DNA from: Acidimicrobiales bacterium
Lineage (GTDB): Bacteria > Actinomycetota > Acidimicrobiia > Acidimicrobiales > MedAcidi-G1
DNA: 64,000 bases
Direction of reading: 5' to 3'
Assembly (NCBI GenBank): GCA_029577135.1
Contig: JARQPW010000002.1
Span: forward strand, 47,768-111,767
Made by a program: the position numbers and the translations under genes. Below, piece by piece: positions 26,190 to 35,173 of the stretch; the stretch's first letter is position 1, and each line of letters opens with the position of its first letter. Under the pieces are notes generated by a model. That model was not told where the DNA came from, did no database searches, and saw only the letters and a program-made list of their open reading frames with translations.

Positions 26190-27013
26190 AGGAGTTCCAG
26201 CACCCCGCGCAGCAGGGCCAGCATCCGTGGCCCGGCGGTAGCGGCAGCGGCGAGCACCTCCTCGTGGTCGAGGTTGGCGTCGCCCATCCCGGCGGCGGCG
26301 TTGGTGACGAGCGAGATGCCGAGCACCTCGACCCCCAGGTGGCGGGCGGCGATGGTCTCGAGAACCGTCGACATGCCGACCAGGTCGGCGCCGAAGCCGG
26401 CCATCATGCGGATCTCTGCGGGGGTCTCGAAGGCACCGCCCAGCAACCCGGCGTAGACGCCTTCGGGGAGCGTCGGGTCGACGTCGAGCGCGATGGCCCG
26501 CAGCCTCGACGAGTACGCCTCGGTCAGGTCGGTGAAGCGGATGGGCCGGTCGGAGGGCGGCGCCGGACCGGCCATCGGCGAGGCGCCCGTGAGGTTCAAC
26601 TGGTCGGAGAGAAGGACCGGTTGGCCGACCAGCCAGTCGGGGTTCAGGCCCCCGGCGGCGTTGGTGAGCACGACCACCCCACAGCCGGCGGCGATGGCGG
26701 TGCGGACGCCGTGGACGACCGTGGCGGCCGGATGCCCCTCGTAGAGGTGGACCCGTCCGCCGAGCACGAGGGCGTTCGTGTCGCCGACGCGGACCGACAG
26801 GGCGCTGTTGCGGTGGCCCAGCACGGTGGGGGCGGGGAAGCCCGGCAGTTCGTCGAGGGGCACGTCGGCGACGATCTCTCCGAGGTCGTCGGCCGTAGCG
26901 GCCCACCCGGAACCGAGCACCAGCACGACGTCGTGCGAGGGCACGCCGGTGCGTTCGGCCAGCGCGGCCGCTGCCTCGCCGGCGAGGGCGAAGGGTTCGG
27001 GGGCGTTCGACAT
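26186..27013 (-). CDS. punA: Purine-nucleoside phosphorylase (trimeric type)
   Basis: A 275-residue family 2 phosphorylase. LGSGWA, GHRNSALSV, GRVHLYEGH, TNAAGGLNP, EIRMMAGFGADLVGMSTV and LVTNAAAGM are in canonical order. The Asn in VTNAAAG is typical of enzymes specific for 6-oxopurines (inosine, guanosine and deoxy forms). It is the first gene of the reverse-strand deo operon punA-phosphomutase-deoC-ALDH-short ALDH, all joined by 1-4 base overlaps. Confidence 0.95.
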   Translation of the reverse strand: MSNAPEPFALAGEAAAALAERTGVPSHDVVLVLGSGWAATADDLGEIVADVPLDELPGFPAPTVLGHRNSALSVRVGDTNALVLGGRVHLYEGHPAATVVHGVRTAIAAGCGVVVLTNAAGGLNPDWLVGQPVLLSDQLNLTGASPMAGPAPPSDRPIRFTDLTEAYSSRLRAIALDVDPTLPEGVYAGLLGGAFETPAEIRMMAGFGADLVGMSTVLETIAARHLGVEVLGISLVTNAAAGMGDANLDHEEVLAAAATAGPRMLALLRGVLELL

Positions 27014-27104
27014 GGGGGTTCTCGGCGGCTCCGAGGACCGGGAATGTCCCACCTCGCACCGCTCCGACACGGTAGTGGTCCGTGCGCCCGGACGCCGCAG
27101 TCGC

Positions 27105-27554
27105 TCAGCGACCTCGGGCCAGGCGCACCACGGGGAGGACCCCGGCCGCAGCCTGTGGGTCGTCGACGAGGTCGAGTCCGAGGAGCCGGCCGATGTTGCG
27201 GGCGGAACGGGGGTGTCGGCGGACGTAGTCGGCCAGCACGTCGGCGGCCTCGCCTTCGGAGAGGAACCGGGCGGCGGCAGGTCGCGCGACCCGCCCCCAT
27301 GCCACCGAGGCGGCCGGATCCGCCAGGAGGTTGCGGTACCAGTCGCACCGGGGGGCGAAGGCGGCGACGACCACCGGGTCACCGTCGAGTTCTGCGACCA
27401 CCTCGAGGACCGTGTGGCGCAGACGCCCCGAGACCCGTCCGGTGTGTCCGAGCCGGAGGAAGCGCCGCCCCAGGAGCCGGCCGAGGTGGACCCGGTAGGC
27501 AACCAGCGGCAGCCGGTACAACAGGCGGGAGAGGCGTCCCGGAGGTCGTGCCAT
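27105..27554 (-). CDS. Deazaflavin-dependent nitroreductase family protein (DUF385)
   Basis: 149 residues. RLGHTGRVSGRLRHTVLE and PRCDWYRNLLADP match the Ddn/DUF385 family of actinobacterial F420-binding split-barrel proteins. The F420 phosphate-binding pattern is only partly visible, so F420 use is a family inference. The natural substrate is unknown. The ATG at 27554 lies back to back with the divergent ATG at 27553, the two start codons sharing bases in CATG. Confidence 0.78.
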   Translation of the reverse strand: MARPPGRLSRLLYRLPLVAYRVHLGRLLGRRFLRLGHTGRVSGRLRHTVLEVVAELDGDPVVVAAFAPRCDWYRNLLADPAASVAWGRVARPAAARFLSEGEAADVLADYVRRHPRSARNIGRLLGLDLVDDPQAAAGVLPVVRLARGR

Positions 27555-28050
27555 GCATCCATCAGACCATGCGACGACTACCGTCCGCGAAGTGGGTGAA
27601 CAGCAGGACGACACACGCGGTGACGCTGCCGATGGCCGCCGGGAGGTGAACCGGGCGGTCCTGGAGCGGGCGATCTCGCTGATCGGCACCGGAGAGTACG
27701 CAGCGCTCGGCGACCTCTATGCCGACGACTACGTCCTGGAGCTCCCGTACAGCGACCCGCCCAAGCGCCTCGAGGGGCGCAGGGAGATCGTCGAGTACGT
27801 GACACCGCAGTTGGGTACGTTCGTGTTCACGCTGTCGCTCACGGCCGTCCACGACTGTGTCGACCCGGACCTGTTGATCGCCGAGTACACGTCCGACGGC
27901 CACGTCTCGACGACCGGCAAGCCGTACCGCAACACCTACATCGCCCTCTGGCGGTTCCGGGACGGCAAGGTCTGCGGGGTGAAGGAGTTCTCGAACCCCA
28001 TGGTCGCCGCGGAGGCGCAGCTCCCCCCTGGTACCAGAGACGCCGATTGA
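27553..28050 (+). CDS. SnoaL-like / NTF2-fold protein
   Basis: 165 residues from the ATG at 27553. The folded part begins near residue 30 (VNRAVLERAISLIGTGEYAAL) and shows the SnoaL pattern: DLYADDYVLELPY, LEGRREIVEYV, and a C-terminal IALWRFRDGKVCGVKEFSNP strand pair. Members include ketosteroid-isomerase-like enzymes and ligand-binding proteins; no specific reaction is assigned. GTG codons at 27592 or 27646 would avoid overlapping the divergent DUF385 start and are realistic alternatives. Confidence 0.75.
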   Translation: MHPSDHATTTVREVGEQQDDTRGDAADGRREVNRAVLERAISLIGTGEYAALGDLYADDYVLELPYSDPPKRLEGRREIVEYVTPQLGTFVFTLSLTAVHDCVDPDLLIAEYTSDGHVSTTGKPYRNTYIALWRFRDGKVCGVKEFSNPMVAAEAQLPPGTRDAD

Positions 28051-28072
28051 GATCGTTCAGCGATCGCGCCGC

Positions 28073-28267
28073 TCAGCCCCGGCGTCGGCGGCGCTTGTCC
28101 TCGAGCCGTTCCGCCATGCGGCGGTCGTTGCGCTGCACGACGGACCGGGCGGTCAGCATCATCACCTGGACCAGGACGAAGATCGCCGACAGGGCGACGA
28201 GGACCGGCCATCCGATGAGCAGCCCGACCACGAGGGTGGCCAGTCCGACGAAGGTCGTGATGATCAC
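28073..28267 (-). CDS. Small two-helix membrane protein
   Basis: 64 residues. It has two hydrophobic helices (about 4-20 and 24-41) separated by GWPV, then a highly basic tail of Arg/Lys ending RRRRRG. It has a GTG start. Unknown function; the positive-inside rule puts the tail in the cytoplasm. It lies between the SnoaL-like gene and the lipoprotein, on the lipoprotein strand. Confidence 0.55.
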   Translation of the reverse strand: MIITTFVGLATLVVGLLIGWPVLVALSAIFVLVQVMMLTARSVVQRNDRRMAERLEDKRRRRRG

Positions 28268-28296
28268 GGGCCGACCCTAGGGCCCGGGCATCCCGT

Positions 28297-30504
28297 TCAG
28301 CGCTGTTCCGCCGTGCATGGGCCGTCGCAGGTGCGCACGACGACGCCGGTGGCGAGGAAGGTGCCCCGCTGGGTGACCGAGGCCGGTTCGGTGCGCGGGT
28401 CGTCGTGCGGGTCGTCGCCCTCGCGCTGCGGCACGTTCGCCGTAGGTGGCACCGGAATGCCGGAGTCCCAGACCACCAGCGCCGAGCCCTCGTGCTGGTC
28501 GCCCGCCCAGCGGTCGAGGCCCCAGTAGGGGTCCACGTCGTCGCTACGGCCGTCGGCCACGGCCGGCCACTGGACGGCGGCACCCATGGTTCGGGCCATG
28601 ACCTCGGTGGCGATGTTCGCCACCTGGTGGTCGCCGATCGCCAGGTGGAGCAGGACGCGCTTCTCGTTCGTGCCCGGGAGCGGGTCGTCGCCGAAGTGGT
28701 TGGCGTAGCCGTTGCCCTCGCCGCGGTCCCAGAGCATCTGGATCAGCAGGAGGCCCATGCCCTGGTCGTAGGTCGAGGGGTAGGACGCCTGCATCCCGAG
28801 GAAGAAGGGGTCGAAGTCGACGCTGCGGTGCAGCAACGTCGAGTAATTGATAGCCGGCACCCCGAGCATCGCCAGGTCCCAGTCGGTGGACACTGCCGTG
28901 GAGGCAGCGCCCATGATCCCACCCTGGCTGATGCCGTAGTAGGCGAGCCCGTTGCCCTCGCCGGTGCGCAGCACGGGCCGGCCGTCCGTGTCCTGGAAGG
29001 CCGGGTCGGCGGCGAGCCCGTCCGGGTGGACCATCAGCCGTCCGAGGAACAGGGTGTTCAGGTGGCCCTGGAGGAGGCGGTCCGCCAGGGTGTGGAAGGC
29101 GGAGAAGTCCTGGATCACGGCAATGGCGTTGACGGTGTCCTCCTCGGCCATGCCGATCAGGTCGGTGCCGCACACCACCCGCCCGAAGTCGGCCGCCACG
29201 GCCCGCGGCCCCGACGAGGTGGCCTGGTTGGCCGTGCCGAGCAGGCCGTGGCCATAGATGAGGGGGGCGCCGGGTTCCTCGCCGCCGACCGAGACGGGGA
29301 TGCCACAGACGAACCGTGCGGTGATGTCGAGGCCGCCGTGAAGGCCGTCCTCGTCGAACAGAATTCCCTCGCCGGTGCTGCCATCGCCGGTCAGGAAGCC
29401 CGGCACGGTGTAGGTGCCGGTCACCTTCCGGGCCAGTTGGTCGCCGTCGAGTTCCTCGACGGAGGTCACCTCGAATGAGGGCGCCGCATCGCCCAGTTCG
29501 ACGAAGGCGATATCGCGCATGGCGAGCAGTGGCCCGGCCAGGTTCTCGGTGCTGATGACAGTGAAGTCCCAGGCCACCTGGAGGTCGGACCTGCCCACTC
29601 CCGCCGCTCCGAGGACGTCGAACACCTCGTCCATGGTGTTGCGTCGAGCCTCGAGTTCCGGATCGCCCGTGTCGAGGTGGTCGCGGTAGGCGCGGAACAC
29701 GTCGGTGGGGGCGATCGCCTCGCCGTCGTCGTCGACGAGGCCGCGGATGCCGATGACGATCCGGTGGCCGTCGGGGAAGTTGCGGGCGGGGCGCAGGTAG
29801 AGGATCGGGACCTCGTCGCCGGCATTGGCGTCGAGTTCGGCCCAGTGCGGCCAGCGCTCTCCGGTGTCGGCGTCGATGACGATCGTGGGCGAGTCGGGGT
29901 CGAGCGAGCGGGCGATGTCAGTGATCGGGGTCAGGCCCGTCGCCTCGACGTCGAGGCCGGGGAACCTGACCGCCATGGCCGAACCGGGGCTGAAGCCGTC
30001 GTTGCGGTGCCAGGCGGTGGGGTCGATGCGAACGCCGTCGGAGTTGGCCGGCAGGGCCTCGGCCACGAAGGCCACGCGCCGTCCGGTGGGCGTGTCCGGG
30101 TCGGCGACCGTGAGGTGGTTGCTGGGGAACGGCAGCAGGCAGTCGGGGAGCAGGGGATCGCAGCCGACGACGACCTCGGCCGGGTCGATCGAGATGGACG
30201 CCATCGTGGTGGTGGGCGCGACCGTGGTGGTCGTGGTGGTCGTGGTGGTGGTCGTGGTGGTGGTGGGCGCGACCGTGGTGGTCGTGGTGGTGGTGGGCGC
30301 GACCGTGGTGGTCGTGGTGGTGGTGGGCGCGACCGTGGTGGTCGTGGTGGTGGGCGCGATCGTGGTGGTGGTCGTGGTGGTCGTGGTGGTCGTGGTGGTG
30401 GGCGCGACCGTGGTGGTGGGTGCGACCACCTCGCCATCGCCTCCACACGCCGCCAAAACGCCCAGGGCAAGGCCCATCGCAAGGAGTGACAACCGTCGTC
30501 GCAT
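28297..30504 (-). CDS. Secreted lipoprotein with poly-Thr linker and alpha/beta-hydrolase-like domain
   Basis: 735 residues. A signal peptide ends in lipobox VLAAC, so the mature protein is lipid-anchored outside the membrane. About 75 residues of Thr with regular VAP interruptions form a stalk. The globular part begins with a CDPLLPDCLLPFPSNH element, seen in secreted lipase-like proteins, and DGFSPGSAMAV. It contains an oxyanion-like IYGHGLLG, a probable nucleophile in YGISQGG, and a late acid/His pair in AIGDHQVAN. An extracellular esterase or lipase is the best inference; the substrate is unknown. The frame and signal peptide fix the start at 30504. Confidence 0.8.
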   Translation of the reverse strand: MRRRLSLLAMGLALGVLAACGGDGEVVAPTTTVAPTTTTTTTTTTTTTIAPTTTTTTVAPTTTTTTTVAPTTTTTTTVAPTTTTTTTTTTTTTTVAPTTTMASISIDPAEVVVGCDPLLPDCLLPFPSNHLTVADPDTPTGRRVAFVAEALPANSDGVRIDPTAWHRNDGFSPGSAMAVRFPGLDVEATGLTPITDIARSLDPDSPTIVIDADTGERWPHWAELDANAGDEVPILYLRPARNFPDGHRIVIGIRGLVDDDGEAIAPTDVFRAYRDHLDTGDPELEARRNTMDEVFDVLGAAGVGRSDLQVAWDFTVISTENLAGPLLAMRDIAFVELGDAAPSFEVTSVEELDGDQLARKVTGTYTVPGFLTGDGSTGEGILFDEDGLHGGLDITARFVCGIPVSVGGEEPGAPLIYGHGLLGTANQATSSGPRAVAADFGRVVCGTDLIGMAEEDTVNAIAVIQDFSAFHTLADRLLQGHLNTLFLGRLMVHPDGLAADPAFQDTDGRPVLRTGEGNGLAYYGISQGGIMGAASTAVSTDWDLAMLGVPAINYSTLLHRSVDFDPFFLGMQASYPSTYDQGMGLLLIQMLWDRGEGNGYANHFGDDPLPGTNEKRVLLHLAIGDHQVANIATEVMARTMGAAVQWPAVADGRSDDVDPYWGLDRWAGDQHEGSALVVWDSGIPVPPTANVPQREGDDPHDDPRTEPASVTQRGTFLATGVVVRTCDGPCTAEQR
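30204..30428 (-). repeat. Low-complexity poly-Thr repeat region within the lipoprotein gene
   Basis: Almost pure ACC/ACG codons on the reverse strand, broken at near-regular intervals by GTC-GCG-CCC or ATC-GCG-CCC (VAP/IAP). It encodes a threonine stalk that may be glycosylated. The simple sequence makes length variation and assembly error likely. Confidence 0.9.
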
Positions 30505-30550
30505 CGCTTCCGCCTCCTGCGGGAACGGTAGTACGCGCTTGACTGGTCGG

Positions 30551-31411
30551 ATGCACCCGACGGACGCTGAGATCGCTGCGTATCAGCGGGACGGGGTGGT
30601 CGTCCTCCGGCAAGTCCTGACCCCGGACGAGGTCGGAGATCTCCGGCGGGCCGCCGACCAGGTCGCCGCAGCACCGGGGCCGCTGGCGGTACGGATGGCC
30701 GACGACGCGGAGACCGGGCGCTTCGTCGAGGACTTCCGTCGTCGCCACGACCTTCCTGCCCTCGACCGGATCGCCCGTACGAGCGGCCTGCCCGAGGCGG
30801 TGGCGGCGTTGATGGGCTCGGTCACGGTCCGACTCCACCACGACCACGTGCTCGTCAGGGAGCACGGCACCGCTCAGCGCACCCCCTGGCACCAGGACCA
30901 GCCCTACTACGACCTCGACGGCCACCAGACCGTGAGTTGCTGGTTGCCGCTCGATCCGGTCCCTGCCGACGAGAGCCTGCAGGTCGTGGCCGGCACGCAC
31001 CTCGGGCCGTGGCTCATGCCCCGCACCTTCCGGGAGGGCGAGGCGAAGTGGTTCCCGGAGGGCACCCTCGCCGACCTTCCCGACATCGACGGCGCCCTTG
31101 CCGGGGACCCGACGGCATTCGACGTCCGGTCGTACGCCGTGGAGCCCGGTGACGCCGTGTGCTTCCACTTCCTGTCCGTGCACGGGGCTCCGGGGACTTC
31201 CGCGGAACGCCGGGTGGTCTCCCTCCGTTATGTCGGCGACGACGTGGTCCGTGCGGCGCGGCCGTGGCGCACGTCGCCACCGTTCCCGGAACTCGAGGGC
31301 GTGCTGGACGACGGGGCTCCACTGGTGCATCCTCTGTTTCCCGTCGTGTGGCCGGAACAGCCACCACCAGGGGGAGGAGGGGTTCCATGGAAGGCCGCCG
31401 CCACCCCCTGA
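30551..31411 (+). CDS. Phytanoyl-CoA dioxygenase (PhyH) family protein
   Basis: A 286-residue Fe(II)/2-oxoglutarate oxygenase. The metal triad is H114 and D116 (WHQDQPYY) and H211 (SVHGAPG), with an Arg in RRVVSLRY about ten residues on for 2-oxoglutarate. Phytanoyl-CoA hydroxylase alpha-hydroxylates branched acyl-CoA; the exact substrate here is unknown. The 3' end overlaps the CoA-transferase by 25 bases, so the two are cotranscribed, consistent with hydroxylation of a CoA-activated acid. Confidence 0.88.
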   Translation: MHPTDAEIAAYQRDGVVVLRQVLTPDEVGDLRRAADQVAAAPGPLAVRMADDAETGRFVEDFRRRHDLPALDRIARTSGLPEAVAALMGSVTVRLHHDHVLVREHGTAQRTPWHQDQPYYDLDGHQTVSCWLPLDPVPADESLQVVAGTHLGPWLMPRTFREGEAKWFPEGTLADLPDIDGALAGDPTAFDVRSYAVEPGDAVCFHFLSVHGAPGTSAERRVVSLRYVGDDVVRAARPWRTSPPFPELEGVLDDGAPLVHPLFPVVWPEQPPPGGGGVPWKAAATP

Positions 31412-33741
31412 CCGGGCTCCGGGTGCTCGAGATGGGCAGCCGGGTGGCCACCCCCTATGTCGGCAAGTTGTTCGCCGATGCCGGTGCCGACGTGTGCAAG
31501 GTGGAGTCGCCCTCCGGCGACCCGTTCCGCCGCTGGAGCGCCTCGGGGGCGACGATCCCCGTCGGTGAGGATGCCGCCTGGTTCCAGTTCCTCAACGGCG
31601 GGAAGCGCAGCGTCGTGGTCGACCTCGGGGCGGAGGGGGGCCGCGACGAGCTCCTGCGCCTCGTCGCCGGCGTCGACCTGGTCCTCGACGACCACGACCC
31701 GGCCGAGGCCCGTGCCCTCGGCATCACCGCCGACGACCTTCATGCCGTCGATCCGACCGTGGTCGTCGCCACCCTCACCCGGTTCGGGACGACGGGGCCC
31801 TGGGCCGACCGCCCGGCCAACGACTTCGTCATCCAGGCCCTCGTCGGTTCGACCGAGGTCCGTGGCGTACCCGGCGAGGAGCCGGTGTCGGTCGGGGGCG
31901 ACCTCGGCGACTTCACCGCAGCGGCGTTCGCGGCGCCGGCCGTGCTCGCAGCGACGCTTGCCGCCCGGGCATCCGGAAGGGGCGCCCACGTCGACTGCTC
32001 GCAGTACGAGGCCATGATGCACTCGTTCCAGGTGTTCCGGCCGATGTACGAGTCGATGGCCCCGGACTACGAGTTCCCCCGGCAGTTCATGATCCCGTCC
32101 ATCGAACCGGCGTCTGACGGGATGGTCGCCATGTGCTGTGTCACCGGCCAGCAGTGGCAGGACTTCTGCGCCATGATCGGCGCCCCCGAGTTCGCCGACG
32201 ACCCCATGTTCCTCGGTTTCGTCGGCCGCCTGGAACGCAAGGAGGAGGTCTGGGAGAGGATCCACGCCTTCACGAAGGCCCACACGGTCGATGAGATCGT
32301 CGACCTGGCCTCGGCGTTCCGGATCCCCTGCGGCCCGGTGGGCGATGGGCTGACGCTGCCCGGCTACGACCACTTCCTCGAGCGGGACGTCTTCGTCGAC
32401 CACCCGCAGGGGTTCATCGGGCCCCGCCCGTGTGCCGGCTTCTCGGAGGCCACGCTTGCCCCGAGACGACCGGCACCCGCCCTCGGCGACGCAGGCGACG
32501 AACCCGACGACGGTCCCGGTCCGGCGCTCGGCACCGATCCGGCACGACCCCTGGCCGGGGTGCGCATCCTCGACCTGGGGACCTTCTGGGCCGGTCCGGT
32601 CGCCGCCAGCTTCCTACGCGTCCTCGGCGCCGACCTCGTCAAGGTCGAGTCGCACGTCCGCCTGGACGGCATGCGCTGGGCCGCCGGCTACCAGCGGGAC
32701 CACCTCTGGGAATGGTCTCCGGGCTACCACGGCGCCAATCCGGGCAAGACCCTGGTGACGCTCGACCTCACGACCGATGCCGGACAGGAGGTGCTCGGGA
32801 CCCTGCTCGACACCGCCGACGTGGTCATCGAGAACTTCAGCCCACGCGTGATGGACTCTTGGGGCGTGACCTGGGACGCCATCCGCGAGCGCAACCCCCG
32901 GGCCGTGTACCTACGTGCGCCGGCGTTCGGGCTGGACGGGCCCTGGAGGGACCGCGTCGGCTTCGCCATGACCATGGAGCAGGTGGGGGGACTCGCCAAC
33001 CGGACCGGCCATCCCGACGGGCCGAGACTGCTCCCGATGGGCCCCGTCGACATGTTCGCCGCGATGCACTCGGCCTTCGCGGTCCTCCTCGCCCTCGTCG
33101 ACCGCGAGCGCACCGGCACCGGACAGATGATCGAGGCCCCGCTGATCGAAGCGGCACTCCAGGCATCGGCGGAACAGGTCGTCGAGGCCTCGGCCTACGG
33201 CAACGTGCTGGGATGCCTCGGCAACCGGTCGCCGGCAGCGTCGCCCCAGGGCCTGTACCGGTCGGCCGAGGACGACCGGTGGCTGGCGGTCAGCATCGAG
33301 ACCGATGCACAGTGGACGATCCTGCAGGGCATGGTCCACGGCCTGGACGACCTCGACCGCCACGGCGACGCCGACCGGATCGACGAGGTGCTCGACGCCT
33401 GGTCACGGGGCCGGGCCGGTCGGGAGGCCGAGGAGCATCTCTGGCAGGCAGGCGTGCCGGCGGCCTTCTGCGTGCACCCGAACCATTCCGGCGGGACCGC
33501 ACAGCACGGGTTCCGCGGCTTCCTCCAGTGGTTCGAGCATCCCGTGACCGGGTCGACCCCCTACTTCTCGTACCCGTTCCTCGTGGACGGTGCCCACCTG
33601 CCACTGGGCGGTCCTGCGCCGACACTGGGCCAGCACACGGATCAGGTGCTGGGATCCCTGGGCCTGGACGAGGCGGCCATCGCACGCTTGCGGAACCAGG
33701 GCGTCACCGACGACTGGCCGGTGGGGGTTCCGCGGCCCTGA
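31387..33741 (+). CDS. Tandem (fused) class III CoA-transferase, CaiB/BaiF family
   Basis: 784 residues made of two CaiB/BaiF domains, about 1-370 and 389-784, each starting with a GLRVLEMG or GVRILDLG strand and a G(A/L)DV-KVES motif. The family's catalytic Asp is present in the first half (D203 in HVDCS). In the second half the same position is Glu (E583 in MIEAP). Single-domain family members are homodimers of interlocked rings, so the fusion could make a pseudo-dimer with one working and one altered site. The ATG at 31387 lies inside the PhyH gene end. The acyl substrate is unknown. Confidence 0.9.
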   Translation: MEGRRHPLTGLRVLEMGSRVATPYVGKLFADAGADVCKVESPSGDPFRRWSASGATIPVGEDAAWFQFLNGGKRSVVVDLGAEGGRDELLRLVAGVDLVLDDHDPAEARALGITADDLHAVDPTVVVATLTRFGTTGPWADRPANDFVIQALVGSTEVRGVPGEEPVSVGGDLGDFTAAAFAAPAVLAATLAARASGRGAHVDCSQYEAMMHSFQVFRPMYESMAPDYEFPRQFMIPSIEPASDGMVAMCCVTGQQWQDFCAMIGAPEFADDPMFLGFVGRLERKEEVWERIHAFTKAHTVDEIVDLASAFRIPCGPVGDGLTLPGYDHFLERDVFVDHPQGFIGPRPCAGFSEATLAPRRPAPALGDAGDEPDDGPGPALGTDPARPLAGVRILDLGTFWAGPVAASFLRVLGADLVKVESHVRLDGMRWAAGYQRDHLWEWSPGYHGANPGKTLVTLDLTTDAGQEVLGTLLDTADVVIENFSPRVMDSWGVTWDAIRERNPRAVYLRAPAFGLDGPWRDRVGFAMTMEQVGGLANRTGHPDGPRLLPMGPVDMFAAMHSAFAVLLALVDRERTGTGQMIEAPLIEAALQASAEQVVEASAYGNVLGCLGNRSPAASPQGLYRSAEDDRWLAVSIETDAQWTILQGMVHGLDDLDRHGDADRIDEVLDAWSRGRAGREAEEHLWQAGVPAAFCVHPNHSGGTAQHGFRGFLQWFEHPVTGSTPYFSYPFLVDGAHLPLGGPAPTLGQHTDQVLGSLGLDEAAIARLRNQGVTDDWPVGVPRP

Positions 33742-33759
33742 CCGCGGCATGATTTCGGC

Positions 33760-35172
33760 ATGAGTGACGTCGATGCAGCCCTCGACACCGCCCTGCAGTC
33801 CCTCGTGGGCGGGAAGGGTCCTGTCCAGGTCGCCACCGAGCCGGTCGGCGCCTCCGAAGTCAGCGCCTGGTGTGCCGTCATGTCCGAGGCGAACCCGCTC
33901 TTCGTGGACGAGGTGGTTGCCGCCTCGGGGCCGCATGGGGGGATCGTGGCGCCCCCGGCCACGCTCAACATGTGGACGATGCCCGTCAGGATCGGGGGCG
34001 GTTCTGTCGGGCGCGACACCGACCAGCCGCAGCAGGCCGCCTACCAACTGCTCGACGACGCCGGGTTCACCGGGGTTGTCGCCACCAACTCCGACCAGGC
34101 CTACGAGGGCCACCTCCGACCCGGTGATGTTGTGTCCGCCCGGACGACGCTCGCCGGCGTCTCCCCCCAGAAGCAGACGGCACTGGGCATCGGCCACTTC
34201 GTGACGACCGAGGTCGCCTACGCGAACCATCATGGTGACCCGGTCGGGACGCTCACCTTCCGGGTCTTCAAGTTCCGGCCGGGCACCGGCCGGCAGCGTG
34301 GCGACGAACCGGTGGACGACTCGCCCCGGCCCGAACGCCCCCGTCCCCGCTGGAACCAGGACCAGGCATGGCACTGGGAGGGGCTGCGACAGCACGAGCT
34401 GCGCATCCAGCGCTTCACGGGCAGCGGGCTCCTCGTACACCCGCCGGCCGTCGCCGATCCGACGACCCACGACATGGCGTACGACTGGGTCGTCGCCTCC
34501 GGGCGGGGCACCCTCTACAGCTGGACCGCCCCGGAGCATCCGAAGGCCCCCGCCTTCGAGGACCCGCTCGTGGTCGGACTGGTGGAGCTCGAGGAGGGGG
34601 TGCGCATGGTCTCCAACATCGTCGGTGTGCGCCCCGACCATCTCGAGATCGGCATGCCGCTCGAGGTCTGCTGGCTGGACAGCCACGACGACGTCACCCT
34701 CCACCAGTTCCGTCCGGCCCGGCCCGGGCGAAGGACGGACACGATGGTCCGGGGCGACGTGTCCGTCGGCGACCGGCTGCCGCCGTGTCCGATCGACGTC
34801 ACGACCGACCTCGTGAAGTCCGGGGCGCTGGCCACCTTCGACCACCAGGACGTCCACCACGACGGCGATGCCGCACGTGCCAAGGGCCTGCCGGACATCA
34901 TTATGAACATCCTCACCTCGAGTGGGCTGGCCGCCCGTTGGCTGGGGGACTGGGCCGGTGACGAGGTGGGCTTCCGCAGCCTCAGGATCGGGCTCGGGGC
35001 GTCGAACCACCCGGGCGACACGATGACCATGACGGGCTCGGTGACTGATGTCGGGGAGGGAGGCGCCGTCACCGTGTCGTTCTTCGGCGCCAACTCCCTC
35101 GGCAACCACATCCACGGCAGCGCCGAACTGGTGTTGCCGGAAGTGTCGCGTGGTGCCGGGGGGCGAGCCTGA
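33760..35172 (+). CDS. ChsH2-ChsH1-like fusion: hot-dog domain, DUF35 OB-fold, MaoC hydratase
   Basis: 470 residues in three parts. The N-terminal FAS1-like/MaoC hot-dog domain (about 1-170) has MSEANPLFVDE, where the catalytic His is Phe. The middle (about 195-330) is a DUF35 OB-fold, starting WHWEGLRQHELRIQRF, whose zinc-ribbon cysteines are lost. The C-terminal MaoC domain (about 340-462) has a complete hydratase pair, D361 and H366. In the steroid side-chain pathway ChsH2 (inactive MaoC plus DUF35) and ChsH1 (active MaoC) are separate and work with Ltp2; here they appear as one chain followed 2 bases later by an Ltp2-like gene. Substrate inferred to be a branched enoyl-CoA. Confidence 0.85.
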   Translation: MSDVDAALDTALQSLVGGKGPVQVATEPVGASEVSAWCAVMSEANPLFVDEVVAASGPHGGIVAPPATLNMWTMPVRIGGGSVGRDTDQPQQAAYQLLDDAGFTGVVATNSDQAYEGHLRPGDVVSARTTLAGVSPQKQTALGIGHFVTTEVAYANHHGDPVGTLTFRVFKFRPGTGRQRGDEPVDDSPRPERPRPRWNQDQAWHWEGLRQHELRIQRFTGSGLLVHPPAVADPTTHDMAYDWVVASGRGTLYSWTAPEHPKAPAFEDPLVVGLVELEEGVRMVSNIVGVRPDHLEIGMPLEVCWLDSHDDVTLHQFRPARPGRRTDTMVRGDVSVGDRLPPCPIDVTTDLVKSGALATFDHQDVHHDGDAARAKGLPDIIMNILTSSGLAARWLGDWAGDEVGFRSLRIGLGASNHPGDTMTMTGSVTDVGEGGAVTVSFFGANSLGNHIHGSAELVLPEVSRGAGGRA

Positions 35173-35173
35173 C

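Noticed and set aside
29918..31330. 470-codon reverse frame with long His/Asp repeats
   Set aside because: It is the antisense of the PhyH gene continued into an alternative frame of the poly-Thr repeat. The sense lipoprotein has a signal peptide and lipobox.
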